The notes under the pieces were generated by a model, which was given only the letters and a program-made list of their open reading frames with translations, was not told where the DNA came from and did not search any database. A stretch of 64,000 bases of DNA from Scleroderma bovista (lineage: Eukaryota; Basidiomycota; Agaricomycetes; Boletales; Sclerodermataceae): the NCBI GenBank assembly GCA_037178675.1, contig JAYMGJ010000012.1:1-64000 (forward strand). Reading direction: 5' to 3'. Each line of letters opens with the position of its first letter. Positions within the stretch are counted from its first letter, which is position 1. Position numbers and translations under genes: made by a program. This document shows, piece after piece, positions 45,331-54,980 of this stretch.

Positions 45331-47398
45331 TGTGAGTCAAAGTGTGGATTTGGGTCAGAACAACAACCCAAACACAACACCAACAAAGGACTACGAAATT
45401 GTGCAAGTGGTGGTTTACCTCCGCGGTGTCCAGAGAGGATGTGCTGAGGAGGGGAAGAGGGGATCTACACCAACAGGGTGATGCAGACGATGATGCAGGA
45501 TACTCCTGGGGTACAGGAGCAATAGAAGACGAAGGGAGTAGGTGTCTGGACTCTTCCTAAAGCCTAGGAAGTGTCAAAGCGGGGATTGAGTTGACTGAGA
45601 CTGAAGTAGCAATACTACACCCAGAGATTGGTGCAGCAAAGGGGCAAGGGGGCTCCTGACGTCCAGAAGCAATAGGAGATGAAGGATTGACAGGCTAGAC
45701 TCCGCTTGAGCCTAGAGAAAGACTTGGACTTGAATAGATTGGATAAAACTTGAATATCAGAGTCTTTAGACCTTCACTGAAGCCTACAAGACTCAAAGTA
45801 CTGAGGGGATAGTGACTGAGAGGGACTGAGAGAGGGATAATTTCGTGCTATTTTGCTCTCTTCCACTGGGCTGAGCCCAGGGGTTTAAATACATGAGGGG
45901 GCACAGCATTAAAGTACAAAAAGAGAAGGGAGTAAGCAGAATTTGTCAAAGATTGGTAAGGGATTGGTAAGAGCTTTGTAAGGGGTTTGTAAGTGATCAG
46001 TAAGCAAGGGATAAGCATGAATGAGTAAGCATAGGGAGCATGAATAAGCTGCTGAGTAAAGGAATGAGTAAGCTGCATGACAAGATTGATTGGTAAGGGA
46101 GTGAGTCATCAGCTGAGTAATATACCAAAAATGCGAAAGGGATAGAGTAATACTGATGACAAGAGAGCATCAGTAAGCAAGGGATGAGTCACTGCACAGC
46201 AGAAGGGAGTCATTGATGCACAGTCTAAGAAGTTTGATGGGACAACAATGGGGAAGATCTGGGATTAATAGGGGGATTGATCCGAGACAGAACAGCCACA
46301 AGAAGGGTACCAGGGGTCCAGAGGTCTTTGGGGGGTCAGCATACACTAAGGTGTAATGCATGTGTTCTAGCGCCGCTGTAGCACAACCATGGGCTCCCTT
46401 GACGAGCTCTCTTCTGGGAAAGAACGAGAGAGGGTTCTTCTTCCTAATAGCACTCTAAAGTGGGGGTATAACTGTCATGGTGCTGGGGGACGCCATCTGA
46501 AAGCAGGGAAGCGGATGGAGTACTGAATTCGATGCATCCGGGAAAGCAAGACAAACGACAGAGGAAGATGGACATGGCAAGTATCTGGGAGGAAGGGACC
46601 ATAGGCTGAGGGCTCAGGGGACACAGAGACGACCAGAGAAGACTTCTCAAGCTTGACAATAGACCTAAGATGACCAAAGTACGTCCTTGATGCAGGACTG
46701 ACGAGGAGAACGCGCTGACCAAGAACGAGGGGGACTGAGGGAGCAGGCTGGGAAGATATGTGCCAGGCAGTGCACGGGAACTCAGGGAGAGGCTGTCCTA
46801 AGAGCAGGACATAGTGGATATCTGCAGCAATAGTGGATAAATGATCCAGAGAAAATACGGACTCCATAGTGAGCATGAGACAAGTGTCTGGATTGCGGGG
46901 GGAATATCTCCGTGGGAAATGAACAGATTTACGTCGGAACTTGACAGGCAGATAGACCATGCTCTAGGCTCTCTGACGGTATAGTCACATGCCTGATAGC
47001 TTCAGAAACGGTGGAGCTATTCAAAATATCGGAATGCCGGCACTGGGCGCCTAAAAATGACATTTCGGCGCTAAAATTGTTTCTTCTCTTCTTTCCTTCG
47101 TTTCTCCTTCAATTCTTCAGCTTCTTTGCTCGTTCTGGTATGGGAGTTGGACTGTGATAGTGTGCATTCCTTTCTCATACCATAATAGACGTTATTCCTT
47201 CAGTTTCTTCTGCTTCTTGGCAGTTCTTGTGCGAGTGATGACTGTCAGCGTTGGCAATCATCTCTTGCATCAGGATAGTCTTCTTGTGTGATAGATGGCT
47301 ATGATGAGGGTCCGTCGTGCTTATCCTTCGCATAAGGATCATTCGATATAGACGTTATCTTCCATGTTCACTGTACCAAACCTGTTTGGTGCGTGACA
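45331..47398. repeat. long-LTR copy 2
   Basis: 2068 bp from TGTGAGTCAAAG to GGTGCGTGACA. It joins the minisatellite on the left and the inverted gypsy B integrase on the right. Flanking 5-mers (ACCGG and CCGCA) differ, so this is not a simple insertion with target duplication. A rearrangement probably used the LTR. Confidence 0.85.
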
Positions 47399-49010
47399 CC
47401 GCACAACTTCCTTCACGTACACACACGCGAGCTGTGAAGCTCTAACGGTCATATTGACCGGCACCAGGTGGACCATTGATGTGAGTCTACACAGCACGAC
47501 CCACATATAGTCGAACCCTTCGCTTGGGGGAAATGGACCTACAAAGTCCATTGCGATTGACCCCCAGGGCCTAGTTGGTATGGGCATGCTGTGTAGGAGG
47601 CCTTTTGGCCTCTGGTTGTTGGTCTTGGTGGCCTGACATATGGCACATGACCGGCAGTACTTGTCAATCTCTCGGCCTAGTTTCAGTCACCAATACCATC
47701 TGCGGACATAGTCCGCTGTTCTCTGGGCCCCCAGATGCCCTAATATTCGATGCGCTTGTGCGATAATCATGGCGATTATAGTGTCGCCTTCATATTCGGC
47801 ATGAGGTACGCAGAGGACTTCTTCCCCTCCTCTGTTATCTGTATATATGAAGTCGTCCCTCACCCTGAACGTTGCGAAATGTTTGGGCTCTTCAAGCACT
47901 TTGGACAGCACACTGTCATTCTTGTATCCCACGCTTATAGCGCTTTCGAGCCCCAGCTGCGCTTGTATATGGTTTGGTAGGTCAGGTGAGCTACCCACAG
48001 ATTCGAGTAGGCTGGGATCATCTCCTGAACTTTCGGAGAGATCATCTCCCTTACTCATCTCGGCATTGGTCACCATCTCTTCTGCTTCCATCCTACAAAC
48101 TTCCTTCTCCTCAGTCATCCTCCTGTTCTTCGTCATGGGTTCACCCCCCACTTCCCTTATCATGCTAAGGCACAGTTCCTGCCACCGATCATGGGGAAGA
48201 TCGTCCCCTTCTGGGTCCAGGCGAATGTCAGCATTTGCCCAGTCTATATCTTTGTTGGAGGCACATTCTCCACCTCCATCCTTATACCTGGACAGACAGT
48301 CCACTACTTTGTTCTCCATACCCTTGATGTAGACAATTGTCGCATCAAATCTGGACATATAATCCAGCCATTGTACCTGTCTGCTGGACAGCTTTCGCTG
48401 TGTCTTGAGGTATCCCAATGCCTTGTGGTCGGTGACGATCATGCTCCTCGATTGTCTCACTATAGAGGAATAAATTGTCGAGATAAGCGTAGATGAAACG
48501 ACCCAGATGGTCACGGAATATAACTGTCATCAGACGTTGGAACGTCGCTGGGGTGTTGCAGTCCCCTTGTTGCATGACCTGACTGAGGAAGGTCCCGTAA
48601 ATCGTGGAGAATGCGGTCTTCCACACATCCTGAGGTTCTATCCTCACCTGTTCATACGCATTGGATAGGTCTATCTTTGAGTGGTATTTCGCTCGTGCTA
48701 TGTCCATCCGGATCTGATCCTGATCAGGGAAGGGAGTGATGTCCTTGACAGTATTGTCATTCCTCTTCTGGCAATCTACGACCGTTCATAGCTTGCCAGT
48801 TTTCTTCGGGATGCATAGCATTGGGGCGGCCTGCGGGAAGCTCTTCATTTCCCACCATCCAGCGTCGGTATACATTCATATCTTTTCTGACAACTGTTGT
48901 TTCAGTGTGTCTGGACACCTGGGCAGATGGTATGAGTACTGTTTGCCCTCGTCTAAAAGTGGTATCCTGTGGTTCACCTCCCGCAAGGGTGGTAACTTTG
49001 GGATCATCCC
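45881..49010 (-). repeat. 3130-bp inverted duplication, right arm
   Basis: Mirror of 37055-40184. Carries the long LTR up to 47398 and then gypsy B pol on the minus strand. Its outer boundary (gggatcatccc, 49000-49010) abuts TTAGGTTAC repeats of the Penelope-like element fragment. Confidence 0.9.
47399..49010 (-). pseudogene. gypsy element B pol, inverted second copy
   Basis: Reading leftward: linker, RT with FIYAYLDNLFLYSET (48345-48707), the same RT/RNase H deletion, DHKALGYLKT, linker (47687-48514), stop TGA, and integrase to KEVVR at 47399. Differences from the plus-strand copy are few (for example FLYSE for FIYSE, MTKNRRM for TKNRRI). All disabling lesions are shared, so the duplication happened after inactivation. 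Confidence 0.85.
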
Positions 49011-49223
49011 TTAGGTTACTTAGGTTACTTAGGGTTAGGTGGGAAGTACACCACACAGGGTAGTGCCAACGGGTAGCCAGTGTTAATGGGCGATGAGAAA
49101 AGACGAGGGAGGAAGGGGCCTTTAGTGTAAACACCGAAGGCTGGCTCTTTCGACTTGAAGTCTCATCAGCCTCTTTTCGTCTCTTTATATATTGCATGGA
49201 CAGGGATTTAGAACGGAGTCCGA
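49011..49223 (-). mobile_element. Penelope-like element leader fragment, inverted
   Basis: On the minus strand this matches the last ~200 bp of the direct repeats at 49598-50454 and 53798-54655, including TATATAA and a hammerhead-like core. It is joined to the gypsy B arm through TTAGGTTAC TTAGGTTAC TTAGGG TTAGG (49011-49039), a telomere-like run. It ends at 49223 where a foldback element begins. Confidence 0.75.
49101..49182 (-). ncRNA. hammerhead ribozyme-like motif a
   Basis: On the minus strand: stem I 5' strand (AGACGA, GAGG), core CTGATGA, stem II GACT-TCA-AGTC, GAAA, a weak stem III, then CCTC and TCGTCT closing stem I. It is the same layout as motif b. Confidence 0.7.
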
Positions 49224-49593
49224 ATTCTATATCTATTTGTTAAGTTGGTTAGGGTTGGACAGGGTTATCCCAACATTTGATCCACTATTTAGTGCAAAAT
49301 AAGAGATTTTTACAAGAAACTTGCACAAATCAGTGTGTATAGTTTGCGCAAATCATGGTTTGTATGATTTGCGCAAATGAATGGGTATGGGGTTTGCACA
49401 AACTATACACACTGATTTGTGCAAAACCATACCCACTGATTTGCGCAAATCATACAAACCATGATTTGCGCAAACTATACACACTGATTTGTGCAAGTTT
49501 CTTGTAAAAATCTCTTATTTTGCACTAAATAGTGGATCAAATGTTGGGATAACCCTGTCCAACCCTAACCAACTTAACAAATAGATATAGAAT
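49224..49593. mobile_element. 370-bp foldback (palindromic) element
   Basis: Ends ATTCTATATCTATTTG and CAAATAGATATAGAAT are complementary, and the complementarity extends about 150 bp inward, so nearly the whole element is one hairpin. Smaller nested palindromes built from TTTGCGCAAA lie in the centre. It is inserted in Penelope-like leader sequence, with an AAT or AT duplication possible at the edges. No coding sequence. Confidence 0.8.
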
Positions 49594-49597
49594 CGTG

Positions 49598-50454
49598 AGA
49601 GAGTAAACCTGGGTAGTCCCGGGTGTCACGTGATCACCGGCTATCGGTTCAATGCGGTCCGGTCACGTGATCAGGCACGAGCTGTCTGCGGGTCTAGGCC
49701 CGGTCCGACTCCGGTCGGATAAATTACTCCGATCAATCTCCGACTTTTTTCCGACAGGCACATGGCGCCCGGATAGAAGTTCTTTAACGAAGTGGGGCTA
49801 GTGCGCAACAGGGCCGATGTCCGATTGCGCCGTGACAACCGTTACTGTCACCGCCCCCCGGCTATTTAGTTATCCGCTTCTGTAGAACAATAGAATCTAC
49901 AAATGGAGTTATATCGGGTGTTCTTCGGGACAATGGCCGCTCTGCAAGCGGCGCCCGATTGGCTGGATAAGCATCGGGTCTAAAGGATCAGAAGCTCCAG
50001 AAGCATTTCCTATTAGGTAACGCCTAATTTGGATCTTGCATTGTCCAAGACAATGGTAAGCTAAACGGTTTATTGTTCATCCTGTATATATCGGGAGTAC
50101 ATCACCGGGAAGTTGGTTCACCTGACGATCGGGTCGCGATCGGCTGAGTGTAGTGCCGCTCTGCCCCCACTACGTGGTTCTCGCATCGGAGACGCTTGCC
50201 AGTCTAGTAGCACCGAACCAACGGTAACCAATGGGATAAGTCACTCTTATCAACGCTTGCGATTCGGACTCCGCTCTAAATCCCTGTCCATGCAATATAT
50301 AAAGAGACGAAAAGAGGCTGATGAGACTTCAAGTCGAAAGAGCCAGCCTTCGGTGTTTACACTAAAGGCCCCTTCCTCCCTCGTCTTTTCTCATCGCCTA
50401 TTAACACTGGCAACCCGTTGGCACTACCCTGTGTGGTGTACTTCCCCCCTAACC
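49598..50454 (+). repeat. Penelope-like element direct repeat, copy 1 (pLTR-like)
   Basis: 857 bp, about 90% or more similar to 53798-54655, from GAGTAAACCTGGGTAGTCCC to CTTCCCCCCTAACC. It includes CACGTGATCACCGG, a TATATAA box at about 50296 and a hammerhead-like core. Penelope-like elements often carry such long direct repeats (pseudo-LTRs). Here the first copy is cut off from the reverse transcriptase by a minisatellite field. Confidence 0.8.
50305..50386 (+). ncRNA. hammerhead ribozyme-like motif b
   Basis: Stem I AGACGA/TCGTCT and GAGG/CCTC; conserved CTGATGA at 50318-50324; stem II GACT-TCA-AGTC with the required G-C first pair; GAAA at 50336-50339; stem III short (GCC/GGC). The predicted cleavage site is TT before CCTCCC. 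It starts about 8 bp downstream of the ATATATAA box, so the transcript would begin with the ribozyme. Confidence 0.75.
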
Positions 50455-51120
50455 GGCGTGAGTCGTCGACCGGTCATGCTCGCGATGCTACTTACCGTGG
50501 TAGCGTTCGCTGCTCCTGCGATCTAGTGTCTGGCGTAAGTCGTCGATCGACTGCGCTCACGATCGCCTACTTACGTGACGGACGTCCGCTGCTCTAGCGA
50601 TCTGGTGGCAGGCGTGAGTCGTCGACCGGTTGCGCTCGCGACGGTACTTACGTTGGTAGTGCTGTTGGCAGCAGGGATCTCGTGGGGCCAGCGTAAGTCG
50701 TCGACCGAGTGTGCAGGCCCTGCTACTCACAGTGTCGGTAATGCCACTAGCAGCAGTGGTCTAATGGGCCAGCGTAAGTCGTCGACCGGTTGCGCTCCCA
50801 AAGGTCGGTACTCACATCGGTAGTGCCACTAGCAGCAGCGGTCTAATGGGCCAGCGTAAATCGTCGACCAGGTGTGCAGGCCCTGCTACTCACCATGTCA
50901 GTAGACGAAGTCTAGTGGGTATTAGGTTAGCATTCCCTAGTCAGACTGGTCTACTCACAGACATCGTTTGGTTAGTGTTCCAAATGAGGAAGGTAGTGGT
51001 TCAAGGTCAAGAGAGGTTTCAGCACAGCCGCTCAGAATTGGCTGACTTTGAATTCTGTTTCCATTCATATATGGTAGGTGATTCCAGAACTGCTATCTCT
51101 AGCAACCCACTCCTGTGAGT
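50455..51120. repeat. GTCGACCGG-type repeat field, left part
   Basis: Diverged repeats of a ~100-bp unit containing GCGTAAGTCGTCGACCGGTT, GCGCTCGCGA and CTACTTAC. At least seven units lie up to about 50890, then single-copy sequence. The palindrome CGGTCGACCG or its variants recur throughout. Confidence 0.75.
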
Positions 51121-51950
51121 CTGTCCATATGGAGTAATCATAGGAGTGGTGAATTGTCCCACGCTCGACGAAAAATTCCCACATTACATGACCCTTCCAA
51201 ATATGGCTTTGACATCATCATTCCATATATGATCACGTGGCTGTGCAGTGACACTTGGTTCAAGTCTACGAGTAGGGTTGTTCGTTGGTTGACGATCTTA
51301 GTGACGCAGTCCGTCGACCGGTTGTGCTTGTCCTTGATGGTCCTCGCCGAGTAGACGACCGATGAGGCTTTATAGTTTGTTGACTCGCTGCATGCTCGGT
51401 GGTACCGGTCGTGCTGCTTATCGTCGTTTGATCGTGGCTGATGGCCATGGGCTTGCTGCACAGGTTGGTCGGTCGATTGGTCGCACCATCGTCGATGGTC
51501 GTGATTTAGTTCCCTGCATGTTCTGTTCTGTTGACTGCAACAGCCACATGAACTGAGCTGCTAAGTATCACCACTTAATATTCCCATGCTCTCATGCCTT
51601 ATGACCCTTTTCAAATATGATGGTGATAATCCATTCTCTATAGTCTACTGATTCACCATCCATCCCTACTGCACACTTGATCGACTCGTTGTGCCATCCT
51701 CGCTGCGTAATCCGTCGACCAGTTGCGCAAGGTGGTCGGGCGACTCCAGTGATTTCATCCATATGATGGGTAGACATTCCCAGTGGATAACTAGTCTAGT
51801 CTACCATCCCATCTTACTGCACACTTGGTTGATCGGTTGCACCATTCATAGTCTACTTTACTCACTGCGCAATTTGTCGACCAGTTGTGCAGGCGATTCC
51901 ATCTGTGTAGTGAATTGATGATCATTTACCTAACATCTGATGGTCAACTG
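51120..51950. other. diverged part of the repeat field
   Basis: No gene recognised. Scattered GTCGACCAGTTGTGC-like words at about 51313, 51715 and 51877 show that the same repeat family extends here with heavy divergence. Confidence 0.5.
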
Positions 51951-53790
51951 GTTGTGTCCATTCATAGTCTACTTGCTCTCTGCACAATCCATCGACCGGT
52001 TGTGCAGGTGATTCCAGCGATTCCAGTGGCTGTGTAGGCGATTCCAGCGATTCCAGTGGCTGTGTAGGCAATTCCAGCGATTCCGATGGCTGTGTAGGCG
52101 ATTCCAGCGATTCCAGTGGCTATGTAGGCGATTCCAGTGATTCTGGTGGCTGTGTAGGCAATTCCATCTGTATAGCAGTAGGTGATTCCGTCCCCTTGTG
52201 TAGTGAGCAATTCCATCTGCATTGGTGAATCTCCACATCTGACTACACACTCGGTCGACCAGTTGCGCCATGAGTCTACTTGCTTGCTGTGTGACCCATC
52301 GACTGGTTGTGAGGGTGGTCAGGTGACTCCAGTGATTCCATCCCAGTCCTTGGTACTCTGATCTAGCTGCACACTCGGTCGACCGGTTGCGCCGTTCATG
52401 ATCTACTTGCTTTCTGCACAATCCATCGACCAGTTGTGCAGGCGACTCCAGCAATTCCATTCATATAATGGTAGGCGATTCCAGCGATTCCGGTGGCTGC
52501 GTAGGCGATTCCAGCGATTCCAGTGGCTATGTAGGCAATTCCATCTGTATAGCAGTAGGCAATTCCATTCCCTTGTGTAGTGAGCAATTCCATCTGCATT
52601 GGTGAATCTCCACATCTGACTGCACACTCGGTCGACCAGTTGCGCCATGAGTCTACTTGCTCACCGTGTGACCCATTGACTGGTTGTGAGGGTGGTCAGG
52701 TGACTCCAGTGATTCCATCCCAGTCCTTGGTACTCCGATCTCGCTGCACACTCGGTCGACCGGTTGCGCTGTTCACGATCTACTTGCTCTCTGCACAATC
52801 CATCGACCAGTTGTGCAGGCGACTCCAGCGATTCCGTCCATATAATGGTAGGCGATTCCAGCGATTCCGGTGGCTATGTAGGCGATTCCAGCGATTCCAG
52901 TGGCTGTGTAGGCGATTCCAGCGATTCCGGTGGCTATGTAGGCCATTCCATCTGTATAGCGGTAGGTGATTCCATCCCCTTGTGTAGTGAGTGATTCCAT
53001 CTGCGTTGATGGATCGATAATGGTCTACCATCCACGTCTGACTGCACACTCGGTCGACCAGTTGCGCCATGAAGTCTACTTGCTCGCCGTGTGACCCATC
53101 GACTGGTTGTGAGGGTGGTCATAACAAACATAAGGCCTGTGGTCGGGTGACTCGCTGCACACTCGGTCGACCAGTTGCGCCGTTCATGATCTACTTGCTC
53201 TTTGCACAATCCATCGACCGGTTGTGCAGGCGACTCCAGCGATTCCGTCCATATAATGGTAGGCGATTCCAGCGATTCCGGTGGCTATGTAGGCGATTCC
53301 AGCGATTCCAGTGGCTGTGTAGGCGATTCCAGCGATTCCAGTGGCTATGTAGGCGATTCCAGCGATTCCAGTGGCTATGTAGGCGATTCCAGCGATTCCA
53401 GTGGCTGTGTAGGCGATTCCAGCGATTCCGGTGGCTATGTAGGCGATTCCAGCGATTCCGGTGGCTGTGTAGGCGATTCCAGCGATTCCAGTGGCTGTGT
53501 AGGCGATTCCATCTGTATGGCGGTAGGCGATTCCATCCCCTTATGCAGTGAGCGATTCCATCTGCATTGGTGAATCTCCACGTCTGACTGCACACTCGGT
53601 CGACCGGTTGCGCCGTGCGTCTACTTGCTCGCCATGTAACCCATCGACCGGTTGTGTGGGTGGTCATAACAAACATAAGGCCCGTGGTCGGGCGACTCGC
53701 TGCGCACTCGGTCGACCGGTTGCGCCGGCGATTCCGGCGATTCCGGCGATTCCGACGATTCCGTCGCCCGGAAGCCGATTCCTCGGGTAA
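51950..53790. repeat. 30-bp minisatellite in higher-order units
   Basis: The core is a 30-bp unit, GATTCCAGCGATTCCAGTGG plus CTATGTAGGC. It forms arrays of up to eight units (53270-53510) within larger repeats of roughly 390-440 bp. Each larger repeat begins with the motif CACTCGGTCGACCRGTTGCG and CATCGACCGGTTGTGCAGG. Long frames read through it on both strands (up to 212 codons) are artefacts of a period divisible by three. It separates the two Penelope direct repeats. Confidence 0.9.
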
Positions 53791-53797
53791 GAATATT

Positions 53798-54655
53798 AGA
53801 GAGTAAACCTGGGTAGTCCCGGGTGTCACGTGATCACCGGCTATCGGTTCAATGCGGTCCGGTCATGTGATCAGGCACGAGCTGTCTGCGGGCCTAGGCC
53901 CGGTCCGACTCCGGTCGGACAAATTACTCCGACCGATCTCCGACTTTTCTCCGACAGGCACATGGCGCCCGGACAGAAGTTCTTTAACGAAGTGGGGCTA
54001 GCGCAGAATAGGGCCAATGTCCGACTCCGCCGAGATAACCGTTACTATCTCCGCCCCCCGGCTATTTAGTTATCCGCTTCCGGCGGACTATTGTTCCGCT
54101 AAATGGAGTTACATCGGAGGTTCTTCGGAACAATGTCCGCTCTGCAAGCGGACTCCGATTGGCTGGATAAGCATCGGATCTATCGGATCAGAAGCTCCAG
54201 AAGCATTTCCTATTAGGTAACGCCTAATTTGGATCTTGCATTGTCCAAGACAATGGTAAGCTAAACGGTTTATTGTTCATCCTGTATATATCGGGAGTAC
54301 ATCACCGGGAAGTTGGTTCACCTGACGATCGGACTCCGACGGCTGTGTGTAGTGCCGCTCTGCCTCCTCCGACGGAGTTCTCGGCATCGGAGACGCTTGC
54401 CAGCTTGGTAGGAACCGGACCAACGGTAACCAATGGGATAAGTCACTCTTATCAACGCTTGCGATTCGGACTCCGCTCTAAATCCCTGTCCATGCAATAT
54501 ATAAAGAGACGAAAGAGGCTGATGAGACTTCAAGTCGAAAGAGCCACGCTTCGGTGTTTACACTAGAGCGCCCTTCCTCACTCGTCTTTTACTCATCACC
54601 TAGCAACCTGGCTACCCGTTGGCACTACCCTGTGTGGTGTACTTCCCCCCTAACC
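53798..54655 (+). repeat. Penelope-like element direct repeat, copy 2 (pLTR-like)
   Basis: 858 bp, the counterpart of 49598-50454. It leads directly into CCCTAAGTAACTTTGCC, the second hammerhead-like motif and the reverse transcriptase gene. It contains a TATATAA at about 54497. Confidence 0.8.
54507..54587 (+). ncRNA. hammerhead ribozyme-like motif c
   Basis: Stem I AGACGA/TCGTCT and GAGG/CCTC; CTGATGA 54519-54525; stem II GACT-TCA-AGTC; GAAA 54537-54540; stem III imperfect (GAGC/GCCC). It lies about 5 bp downstream of ATATATAA. It keeps all core residues of motif b despite changes in the stem III loop. Confidence 0.75.
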
Positions 54656-54729
54656 CTAAGTAACTTTGCCGTACCAACCCCGCTGTTTGAGATTCCGACT
54701 CAGCAACGGTCTACGGATAAAAGAGATAA

Positions 54730-54806
54730 CGAGAAGGGCTGATGAGACAATAAGTCGAAAGGCACCCCGGTCTTCTGTCCCCGCACAGGAACCACCTTCC
54801 CTCTCG
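54730..54806 (+). ncRNA. hammerhead ribozyme-like motif d
   Basis: Different stems from motifs a-c but the same core. Stem I is CGAG-A-AGGG paired with CCCT-CTCG (54799-54806). CTGATGA is at 54739-54745, stem II GAC-AATAA-GTC, and GAAA at 54757-54760. Stem III starts GG/CC. Cleavage is predicted after 54798. The independent stem sequences with a preserved core argue for selection on structure. Confidence 0.72.
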
Positions 54807-54841
54807 CACTCGTCTCTCTAGCTCCGCAAGCTGGACATATC

Positions 54842-54866
54842 GCAAAAATCGCTTCGCGATTTTTGC
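54842..54866. other. perfect 11-bp stem-loop in the leader
   Basis: GCAAAAATCGC, loop TTC, GCGATTTTTGC. It lies between hammerhead motif d and the reverse transcriptase start, followed by CCTAACCTAA. It could be an RNA-structural element of the leader or a rho-independent-like chance hairpin. Confidence 0.6.
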
Positions 54867-54980
54867 TCCCACCTAACCTAAGCCCACATTCGCGGCACAT
54901 ACGAATCCTTCCGTCAGGAGCTTCCAACTCTTGCCGTGAAGATCGTCCTTCTGTCACGTGCCAAGGTAACCGCCCTCGTC

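Noticed and set aside
52780..53510. Regular ~30-bp repeats resembling a CRISPR array
   Set aside because: Units are contiguous or separated by near-copies, with no unique spacers, and the genome is eukaryotic.
53191..53829. 212-codon minus-strand frame rich in Trp, Asn, Arg and His
   Set aside because: It is produced by the 30-bp minisatellite, whose period is a multiple of three. All three frames and both strands give similar repeats.
54640..54665. CCCTAACCCTAAG as a chromosome end
   Set aside because: Only about two telomere-like units are present and genes follow on both sides, so it is internal and part of the PLE leader.
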